In this document: positions 7,053 to 13,514 of the stretch, piece after piece
Layout of the letters: each line of letters opens with the position of its first letter
How positions within the stretch are numbered: position 1 is the first letter of the stretch
Source of the DNA: Armatimonadota bacterium
GTDB taxonomy: Bacteria > Armatimonadota > UBA10988 > DTZQ01
Length of the DNA stretch: 15,292 bases
Direction: 5' to 3'
Assembly: GCA_012961305.1 (NCBI GenBank)
Contig: DTZQ01000239.1
Location: 1-15,292, forward strand
Translations under genes and position numbers: made by a program
Notes under the pieces: generated by a model
The model's database searches: none
What the model was told of the DNA's origin: nothing
Seen by the model: only the letters and a program-made list of their open reading frames with translations

Positions 7053-7173
7053 TCTTGACCTCCATCCCCCGTAGCCATTCCCAAACCTCCTTCGCTTCCC
7101 GCCCGGTGTTTAGGTGAATGGTCACCGGCTCCTCGGGTCTAACTGTCCTTAAGGTTCGCCAGAAAGCGACCAC
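6994..7173 (-). CDS. Possible small ORF overlapping the GH42-like start (weak)
   Basis: Between TAA 7180-7182 and TAG 6994-6996 the minus strand has an open frame starting at GTG 7173. It would encode 59 residues including EEPVTIHLNTGREAKEVWEW and LRGMEV. The first 40 codons have protein-like composition and GC-rich third positions. The frame overlaps the GH42-like gene, whose ribosome site encodes part of MEV, and it ends inside the signal-peptide codons. GTG 7173 sits directly against AAAGGAG with no spacer, a poor start. It may be a coupled upstream ORF, the end of a decayed gene, or chance. No family recognised. Confidence 0.27.
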   Translation of the reverse strand: MVAFWRTLRTVRPEEPVTIHLNTGREAKEVWEWLRGMEVKNATDESSGSLGDVGFADGG

Positions 7174-7256
7174 CTCCTTTTACCCCCTGCCACCCCGATG
7201 CAGGGCAGTAGTTGCATTGGCCCGGCGGCGGGAAGGTAGCCTTAAATATCTTGTCC

Positions 7257-7282
7257 TTTGGCGGAAGGAATTTTTGGCCAAA
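7257..7282. repeat. TTTGGC half-site plus TTTGGCCAAA palindrome in the divergent intergenic region
   Basis: TTTGGC (7257-7262) pairs with GCCAAA (7277-7282), and the right copy belongs to a perfect 10-bp palindrome TTTGGCCAAA (7273-7282). The site lies in the 265-bp gap between two divergent exported-protein genes and 22 nt before the rightward Shine-Dalgarno. A shared operator is possible. No clear -35/-10 pair was found for either direction in this gap; TAAATA at 7243-7248 is a possible -10 without a well-spaced -35. Confidence 0.25.
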
Positions 7283-7317
7283 TGCAGAAATGCGAAGAAT
7301 GTTGGAGGTGGTCTCCT

Positions 7318-10011
7318 ATGCAAAAGACGAAGACCGAGGGAGTTGACCGCCAAGTAGGTGGCTGGAAACCCTATAAGGTGGCGATTATTCTGGGGCTTTT
7401 TGCCCTTGCCCCTGCCTGGCTGGCATACACGGCTGTTCCAGATTCGCAAAGCCTTCCCTCATCGGCCGCTAATCTGGTGTTGAATCCTGGATTTGAGCGT
7501 GGTCTTCAGCCCTGGTCGCTGCGGGAGGGGACAACGGGCGCTGCGTTGGACAAAGTGTGCCGTTATGGAGGAATGGCTTCGCTACGTCTGGAGGGAACGG
7601 GCGGGAAGGAAGGCGTGCGGCAGGACCTGAAACTGGCGCAACCGGCAAATCTGGTAGAGGTGGCATACTGGGGGAGAATTGCAGCCCGACCCCCGCGAGG
7701 GGCGCGGGTAGGGGTTGATTTGGGTCTCACCTTGAGCACAGGTGAGACGGTATGGTTTATGCCCACCTCTCTGCGCTTAGACCGACGGGCCCCAGAAGAA
7801 TGGCACTACTGCGAGGCCACCTATCGTCCCCCTCCGGGCGTCACCGTCACCGCCATCCGGGTCTATTGCCTGAACTACCGCAGCCGAACAACTGCCTGGT
7901 TCGACGACCTGCAACTCGTCGCCCGGCGAGTGGCCGAACCGACCGTAGAGGAGATTTCCGTCCTCGAACCCCGTTCCTCTCTCGGAAAGGCACGTTGGGG
8001 AGCCATCGAACTTGCCCTGCGGGAGGGGCGGAAAAATTGGGCGGTGGTGCCGCGCTGGGCTTCCTTTGAAAAAAGCCGTCTGGTCATCGTTCCCGAATGG
8101 TTTGAAGATGAGAAGTTCTTTTTGCGGCTCAAGTATTTCTGGTACTTGGGCGGACGTCTGCTCCTCTGTGATTTGCCGGACAAGCCACAGGCGAAGGGTC
8201 TGCGAAGTTACCTGTGGACGGAAGACCGCCGACAACCAATCCAGTGGTCCTCCGAGCGGCGGGCCTGTCTGATGGAGGGCGACCCACCGGAGCCGGAGAT
8301 GGTGCTAAAGGTCGTAGAAGAATTGCTGCGCGCTTCTTTCGACCTACCTTCGGCGGTTCCTGCCCGTTCCTATCCCCAGCGGCGTCAAATCGCCCTCCGG
8401 GAGGGAACCCTATACGTTGACGGTTCGCCGGTGCTGCTGCGGGCCGCAGGGGCCTACCAGTTGGACGCCTCTGACCAGTGGGCCCGTGATTTGGCCGGGT
8501 TTCGCCATCTGGGACTTAATGCAGTGGTGGCATACGTTCCCGTTGATTTGCCGCCCGCGCGGTTTGAGGAGTTCCTGAACCTCGCCCAGGACCAGGGAAT
8601 GCTGGTCATCGTCTGGCTGAAGGGGCGCGGATATGTGCACCACTCGAGCCGCCCCTGGAAGGACGAATGGGTGCTGAAGTTCGTACCCTATCGAGAACAT
8701 CCGGCCCTATTCGCCTGGCTGATTTCCGATGACACCGGCCCCCAGCACTTGTCGGTGCTGAAACGGCTGGCCAGCGTGATTCGACGCTATGACTCGGCCA
8801 ATTTCATCACCGCCACCCTGTTGAGTTTGCGCCGGCCAGCAACGCTGAGCAAGTCCCAATGGGAAGAGTGGCGGCGGCTCCTCGACTATCCCACCACTTA
8901 TCTTTATCCCCTCCAGAAGGGGAAGACCCTCGGAGGATATGAGGACATCCAGGGCGGCTTGGAGGATGTCCAACGGCTGGCCGAGAACACGCGACGGATT
9001 TGGGGGAAGAAGGTCTACTTCCACCAGTGGTGTCAGGCCCACATGCAAACTTTCGCCCAAAGGGCCGTCGAATTGGCAGGTGCGGGCATACTCTTGCCCT
9101 CTCCTGAACAGCAGCGTCTGCTGACTTACATGACCATTGCTTCCGGCACCGCTGGCCTCCTCTACTTCTATGCGGGAGCGTTGAGCGAGGAACAATTGGG
9201 ATTGGGGCGCCGGAGTGAGATTGGCCTCGTCTGGCGGGAATTGGCTCTGGTGGAGGATTTGCTGACCACTGGGGAACGACGACAGGCAAAGACCAACCAG
9301 AGCAGCGTCGAAGCGGTGGCTTTTGCGAAAGGTGCGGAGGCCGCCGTGCTTCTCATTCGACACCACCGGCAGGACAACCGTTACGTAGCAGACCACCCGC
9401 TGCTGAAGGTGGAGGTGGAACTCGAACTGCCTCCTTCAGCCGGAGCCAAAGTGTACCGATTGGGCTACCCTGACCTGGCAGAATTGAAGGCCTTCAGGCG
9501 CAGTCGAGGCCGCTTGGGGGTGACCGTACCCGATTTTGACCTGACCGACCTCCTGCTGGTGACCTCTGAGGCCCAGCGGTTGCAGAGGGTACAGCAACGT
9601 CTGGAGGAGGAAAGAGGAGCAGCCGCGCGGTTGGCCCTTGACGCTCTGCGCGACAAACGCGCCAAGACTGAAGCCGTAGCCCAATTGGTGGGCGATTGGG
9701 CCGATGCCCGGGTTAGAACCCTGCTCGGGCAAGGCCAGGAACTCCACCGGGAGGCACAGGCGAAACTGGCAGAGGGAGACATCGCGGCTTCTTTCGTCCT
9801 GAGCCGGCAGGGCCTACGAATTTACCGCGAAGTTCAGCGGCGACTGATGGAAAGGGCAGAGGATTTCGTTCGGGAGCGAAAACTCCCGCTCGAGGCGGTG
9901 CGGCTGACGAACATAGTGTTCTCCCTGCCCGCCCTTTACGCCCGGTACGTAGTAAAGCGGGCCTGGAGGCCCGGCGAACTCAGAGAAGCAGTGCGAGAGC
10001 GGCTAAAATAG
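7318..10011 (+). CDS. Exported multi-domain glycosidase-like protein, probably lacking the catalytic glutamates
   Basis: The 897-residue protein starts at ATG 7318 behind GGAGGTG at 7 nt; a TTG 60 nt upstream is less likely. A hydrophobic segment at about 20-39 is a signal peptide or membrane anchor. Residues about 52-203 begin LVLNPGFERG and end WFDDLQL, the pattern of CBM4/9-like jelly rolls. Residues about 240-290 resemble an amidotransferase-like domain (LVIVPEW, GGRLLLCDLP). Residues about 358-650 form a clan-A-like TIM barrel. There, HPALFAWLISDD (461-472) occupies the place of the usual HPSIxxWxxxNE acid/base motif with Asp instead of Glu. The VYFHQW segment (566-571), where the nucleophile strand is expected, has no Glu. 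A charged helical, coiled-coil-like tail covers about 750-860. It may bind glycans without cleaving them, or use a non-standard mechanism. It is followed by the isomerase gene after 113 bp. Confidence 0.7.
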   Translation: MQKTKTEGVDRQVGGWKPYKVAIILGLFALAPAWLAYTAVPDSQSLPSSAANLVLNPGFERGLQPWSLREGTTGAALDKVCRYGGMASLRLEGTGGKEGVRQDLKLAQPANLVEVAYWGRIAARPPRGARVGVDLGLTLSTGETVWFMPTSLRLDRRAPEEWHYCEATYRPPPGVTVTAIRVYCLNYRSRTTAWFDDLQLVARRVAEPTVEEISVLEPRSSLGKARWGAIELALREGRKNWAVVPRWASFEKSRLVIVPEWFEDEKFFLRLKYFWYLGGRLLLCDLPDKPQAKGLRSYLWTEDRRQPIQWSSERRACLMEGDPPEPEMVLKVVEELLRASFDLPSAVPARSYPQRRQIALREGTLYVDGSPVLLRAAGAYQLDASDQWARDLAGFRHLGLNAVVAYVPVDLPPARFEEFLNLAQDQGMLVIVWLKGRGYVHHSSRPWKDEWVLKFVPYREHPALFAWLISDDTGPQHLSVLKRLASVIRRYDSANFITATLLSLRRPATLSKSQWEEWRRLLDYPTTYLYPLQKGKTLGGYEDIQGGLEDVQRLAENTRRIWGKKVYFHQWCQAHMQTFAQRAVELAGAGILLPSPEQQRLLTYMTIASGTAGLLYFYAGALSEEQLGLGRRSEIGLVWRELALVEDLLTTGERRQAKTNQSSVEAVAFAKGAEAAVLLIRHHRQDNRYVADHPLLKVEVELELPPSAGAKVYRLGYPDLAELKAFRRSRGRLGVTVPDFDLTDLLLVTSEAQRLQRVQQRLEEERGAAARLALDALRDKRAKTEAVAQLVGDWADARVRTLLGQGQELHREAQAKLAEGDIAASFVLSRQGLRIYREVQRRLMERAEDFVRERKLPLEAVRLTNIVFSLPALYARYVVKRAWRPGELREAVRERLK

Positions 10012-10017
10012 CCTCAC

Positions 10018-10073
10018 TTTGCCCTCCGCAATCGCGCCATTGGGCAAATCGCGCCCCTATTGGGTTAGCGGAG
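10018..10073. repeat. Overlapping inverted and direct repeats before the isomerase gene
   Basis: TTTGCCC (10018-10024) and GGGCAAA (10042-10048) form a perfect 7-bp inverted repeat with a 17-nt loop. CTCCGC (10024-10029) and GCGGAG (10068-10073) form an alternative, overlapping stem. AATCGCGCC-ATTGGG occurs twice (10030-10044 and 10047-10064, the second with a CCT insertion). There is no T-run, so it is not a classical terminator. It could be a regulator site or leader structure between the glycosidase-like gene and the isomerase gene. Confidence 0.4.
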
Positions 10074-10124
10074 AAACTGGTATCTGCCGAGGATAAGCCG
10101 GCTGAAAGCCAAAAGGAGGGACTC

Positions 10125-10970
10125 ATGGCGGAACTCAAAATTGCGGTCATGCTCAGCAACCTGAAGATGGACCCCTATGAGGGAATGAAGGTGGTGGCTG
10201 ACCTGGGCGTGCCGGGGGTGCACCTTAGCGCCACTGGCCCCTTCAGCCCGGACAACCTGGGCCGCGCCGGCCGGAAGAAGTTGGTGGAACACCTGCGCTC
10301 GTTGGGCCTGGAAATCTCCGCCATATCGGCCTGGGGCGGACGGGTGGACTTAGGCGAGGCGGAGAAACACCCAGAGAACATCGCTTGGGCCAAAAAACTT
10401 TTGGAGTTGAGCGTGGACTTAGAGGCCCCTATTTGGCAGGCCCACGTGGGCGTTATGCCCCACGATACTAACCATCCCCGCTGGCAAGCGTTTGTAGATG
10501 CTTGCGGAGAAATTGCGGCCTACGGGGAACAAGTGGGGGCTTGTTTGGCCATTGAAACGGGCCCGGAGCCGCCCCCAGTTCTCAAGCGACTCCTGGACAC
10601 CATTGCCAGTCCTGGGCTCCGGGTCAACTACGACCCGGCAAACCTCATCCTTTGGCCCCCTGCTCTGGCCCAGCGGGCCGGTCAGCCCTATGACAAAGAA
10701 ACGGCCCTGCGCGAGTACCAGCCCGTTGAGGGAGTGAAAATCCTCGGCCCGTACATCGTCCACACTCACGCCAAAGATGCCCTGGTAGATGAGGACGGAG
10801 TGCGGCACGAAGTACCTTTGGGCCAGGGATGGATAGATTGGCCCCGGTACGTGCAACTGTTGAGGGAGGCCGGTTACGACGGCTATTTGGCCATCGAACG
10901 GGAGACTGGAGACGACCCAGTGGGCGACATCACCCGCGCGGTGGAGTTCCTGCGCACGCTGGGCCGATGA
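10125..10970 (+). CDS. Sugar phosphate isomerase/epimerase (xylose-isomerase-like TIM barrel)
   Basis: The 281-residue cytoplasmic protein is of the AP-endonuclease-2/xylose-isomerase-like superfamily. The usual divalent-metal ligands are visible in order: Glu144 in AIETGPE, Asp170 in NYDPANL, His215 in HTHAKD and Glu258 in AIERETG. The length is normal for the family. Such enzymes isomerise or epimerise sugars, keto-inositols or related compounds, and are often encoded with Gfo/Idh oxidoreductases in sugar catabolic loci, as here across the divergent region. ATG 10125 follows AAGGAGGG at 4 nt. The natural family end (AVEFLRTLGR) is reached at the TGA. The same frame then continues without another stop into a GH39-like fragment. 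Substrate not assignable. Confidence 0.9.
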   Translation: MAELKIAVMLSNLKMDPYEGMKVVADLGVPGVHLSATGPFSPDNLGRAGRKKLVEHLRSLGLEISAISAWGGRVDLGEAEKHPENIAWAKKLLELSVDLEAPIWQAHVGVMPHDTNHPRWQAFVDACGEIAAYGEQVGACLAIETGPEPPPVLKRLLDTIASPGLRVNYDPANLILWPPALAQRAGQPYDKETALREYQPVEGVKILGPYIVHTHAKDALVDEDGVRHEVPLGQGWIDWPRYVQLLREAGYDGYLAIERETGDDPVGDITRAVEFLRTLGR

Positions 10971-11279
10971 TTGGCATCGAACCTGCCAGAGATGTTCGGC
11001 CAGGCAGAGACCCTGCATCTCACTGAGTACCGCCTGGACCACGACCACACCAACCCCTACACGGACTACGTGCTGAAGGGAAAGGACTCCCAAGGCGGCC
11101 AGTACAATTTGGGGACGGGAGAGTTGGAAGTTCTCCCCGAGGAGACCCTAACAGTACACCGCGGAGGGGCGACGGTCCAATTAGAACTGCCCAACCTAAG
11201 TGGGGCCTTGGTGGAGGTGGAATTCCGAGTGCAAACTCTTAATCCTCACTTGAATCGGCGACCGGACACTTTCAGGTAA
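10971..11279 (+). pseudogene. Remnant resembling the C-terminal beta-sandwich of a GH39-type beta-xylosidase
   Basis: Directly after the isomerase TGA, in the same frame, 102 codons read LTEYRLDHDHTNPYTDYVLK followed by a short beta-rich tail (GELEVLPEETLTV, VQLELPNLSGALVEVEF). The (H/D)xxHxNxY pattern and following strands resemble the end of GH39 beta-xylosidase-like proteins (YRIDxxHSNxYxxW, then LELLEPP and a closing LPxxxVxLxE). The catalytic barrel is absent. The only start candidates are TTG 10971, with no ribosome site of its own, or later codons. The frame ends 34 nt inside the convergent OPT transporter gene. Most likely a deletion remnant. A coupled or read-through accessory domain is possible. 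Family resemblance moderate. Confidence 0.5.
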
Positions 11280-13159
11280 AACCACCCTGCCAGCAGCAGG
11301 AAAGCCGCCAGGGAACCCACGTCTGCCAGTCCGCCCATCCAGCCACCTTCCAACCGGGCGGACCACCACCGTTGCACGGTGGGAATGCCCAACAGCAGCG
11401 CTATAAGGACACCCATCAGGGCATCGCCCGCCACCAGGCCGGAACTGAGGAGAAGATTGCGCTCCTCCCTTTCCGCCTGCCCATCGTCAGTCGGCCCCCG
11501 GCGCAGCCAGCCGGAGAGCCACCCTCCCAAAAGGATGGGCGTGCTCAGGGCGAAGGGTAGGTAGAGGCCAATGGCAAAGGGCAGCGAGGCCACGCCTAAG
11601 AGTTCCACCCCCAGCGCCAGCAGCAGGCCCAGCCCCACAAAGAGCCAAGGCATAGTACCTTCCATGACCCCACGCGCCACCGTCGCCATCAGCGTAGCCT
11701 GGGGAGCGGGCAGGGCCTGACTGCCGATGACGAAGGTCCGATGCAGTAGTTGCAGCGTACCGGCCATGAAGAGGGCCGGAATGGCAACTCCGACAAACTC
11801 AGCAATCTGCTGCCACTTCGGCGTGGCTCCCACCAGGAAACCGGTCTTCAAATCCTGGGAGGCGTCTCCCGCCATGCAAATGGCGATGCAGACCACCGCG
11901 GCTACCGTCAGAGCAGCCACCGTGCCTTCGGTGCCCGTGCGGCCCAGAATGCGGAAGAGAAGGGCGGCAACCAGCAGGGTGGCGATGGTCATGCCCGATA
12001 CCGGAGAGGAGGAACTCCCCACGAGGCCCACAATCCGCGCAGCGACGGCGACGAAAAGGAAACCGAAGACCACGACTACCAACGACCCCACAAAACCTAA
12101 GTGTACCCCCGGCAAGACCCAGACTCCCACCGCTAACAGCAAGGAGCCTACGAAGACGAAAGGAAGCGGCAGGTCCGCTTCCGTCCGCAGGATGAGCAAG
12201 TCCTCTGAGCGCCGCCGCAGGGCCTGCCAGCCCCCCCTCAGGGAACTGACAATGGCCGGCAGGGCCCGCAGCAGACTGACCAATCCCCCCATCGCCACCG
12301 CTCCAACGCCGATGTATTTGATGTAGAAACGGCGCAGTTCCCCCGGCCCCATCTGGCTCAGGGGCAGGTCGGCGGGCGGAAGGATGAGTTCCGGCGCCAG
12401 GCGACCCACATAGGCCAGCAACGGGGCCAGAACCAGATAGCCAATTACGGCCCCGGAAAAGAGCACGGCCGCAATGCGCGGTCCAATGAGGGCTCCCACG
12501 CCCAGCAGGGCAGGCGTGCCGCTCAGGCCTACTGCACCCCCCGGCAGGCCGGGCACCGCAGCGGAGAGGTTTTCCTTCCAGAGCCGCAGGCCCATCATCA
12601 GGAACTTGTAGAGGCCCCCGCTGAGCACCCCTTCAAACACTTGCCGCGCTTTGGCCCCGCCTTCGTCCCCGGCCATAAGAATTTCCGCGCAGGCGGTGCC
12701 CTCCGGGAAGGGGAGACGTCCATGTTCTTCGGCCATTAGATAGTGCCGCAGGGGAATCATCATCAGAATCCCCAGAAATCCGCCCAGAAAGCAGAGCAGG
12801 ATTATCTGCCAGGTGGGCGGACTGAGGCCCAGAAGGAGAAAAGCGGGAAGGGTAAAGATAACCCCAGCCGCCAGGCCCTCCCCCGAAGAGCCAATGGTCT
12901 GAGCGAGGTTGTTTTCCAGAATCGTGCCCCGCTTCAGCAGGCCACGCAGAATCGCCATCGAAATAACCGCGGCCGGAATGGACGCGCTGACCGTCATGCC
13001 CACCCGCAGGCCCAAGTAGGCGTTGGCCACCCCAAACACCGCCCCCAAGACCGCCCCCAGCACCACCGCTATCAGGGTGAACTCCGGTGGTGACTGCTCC
13101 GGCGGGATGTAGGGCTGGAACGTCTGTTTTGCCTCTGCTTCGGATTTTCGCGGTTCCAT
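11246..13159 (-). CDS. OPT-family oligopeptide/metal-chelate transporter
   Basis: The 637-residue polytopic membrane protein has roughly 14-16 hydrophobic segments and the bacterial OPT signatures. These are NAYLGLRVGMT at 46-56, NNLAQTIGSSGEG at 83-95, PFPEGTACAE at 150-159, a later SSSSPVSGMTIATL segment, and AGDASQDLKTGFLVGATPKW. The family consists of proton-coupled importers of oligopeptides, or in YSL members of metal chelates. Substrate cannot be read from sequence. ATG 13159 has AGGGAG only 2-3 nt upstream, a tight spacing. The gene lies downstream of the phosphatase-family gene and the 75-residue gene on the same strand, after a 127-bp gap with no clear promoter or terminator. Its 3' end overlaps the GH39-like remnant tail to tail by 34 nt. 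Confidence 0.92.
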   Translation of the reverse strand: MEPRKSEAEAKQTFQPYIPPEQSPPEFTLIAVVLGAVLGAVFGVANAYLGLRVGMTVSASIPAAVISMAILRGLLKRGTILENNLAQTIGSSGEGLAAGVIFTLPAFLLLGLSPPTWQIILLCFLGGFLGILMMIPLRHYLMAEEHGRLPFPEGTACAEILMAGDEGGAKARQVFEGVLSGGLYKFLMMGLRLWKENLSAAVPGLPGGAVGLSGTPALLGVGALIGPRIAAVLFSGAVIGYLVLAPLLAYVGRLAPELILPPADLPLSQMGPGELRRFYIKYIGVGAVAMGGLVSLLRALPAIVSSLRGGWQALRRRSEDLLILRTEADLPLPFVFVGSLLLAVGVWVLPGVHLGFVGSLVVVVFGFLFVAVAARIVGLVGSSSSPVSGMTIATLLVAALLFRILGRTGTEGTVAALTVAAVVCIAICMAGDASQDLKTGFLVGATPKWQQIAEFVGVAIPALFMAGTLQLLHRTFVIGSQALPAPQATLMATVARGVMEGTMPWLFVGLGLLLALGVELLGVASLPFAIGLYLPFALSTPILLGGWLSGWLRRGPTDDGQAEREERNLLLSSGLVAGDALMGVLIALLLGIPTVQRWWSARLEGGWMGGLADVGSLAAFLLLAGWFYLKVSGRRFK

Positions 13160-13286
13160 GGCTCCCTAACGGCTGCCATAGGCAATGGGGCAATTAGGCA
13201 ATCTTCCCCGTACTGGAGGTGGAAGTGACAGCCCTCCCTCCGTGTAGTTCCGGGGCTAACTGCATATCTGAGTTTTGCCTCCCGGC

Positions 13287-13514
13287 TCAGGGATGGAAGA
13301 TAATCCGGTACAACTCGGGACGGCGCATGGAGAAGATGGCTTCTCGGAGGTCGCGCTGCACTGCGGGCCGCCGGTCGCTTGGGTACTGGGGCAAATGGCC
13401 ACCAATTTTGACCGGCGTCCATTCCTGCACGAAGCAGGCCGGGCGGCGGCATGGCCCAAACTCAAGGAGGTACAGCGGCTTGAACCACCCAATGTGATGT
13501 CTCTCACTCCTCAT
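13287..13514 (-). CDS. 75-residue protein of unknown function, coupled to the phosphatase-family gene
   Basis: The ATG at 13514 overlaps the upstream gene's stop in the string ATGAGGAGTGA (11 nt), so translation is probably coupled; no separate strong ribosome site is seen. Codon choice matches the neighbours (G/C-rich third positions). The sequence has protein-like features: FKPLYLLEFGPC near the start, two close Cys residues (Cys22 and Cys27), and a basic amphipathic stretch AVQRDLREAIFSMRRPELYR near the end. There is no signal peptide or membrane helix, and no family recognised. The overlap and reading quality favour a real gene over the other open frames here. Confidence 0.62.
   Translation of the reverse strand: MRSERHHIGWFKPLYLLEFGPCRRPACFVQEWTPVKIGGHLPQYPSDRRPAVQRDLREAIFSMRRPELYRIIFHP

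Noticed and set aside
13219..13497. Open frames on the + strand in the gap between OPT and phosphodiesterase genes
   Set aside because: They overlap the 75-residue minus-strand ORF, which has an overlap-coupled start and better composition. The + strand frames have no ribosome site or motif.
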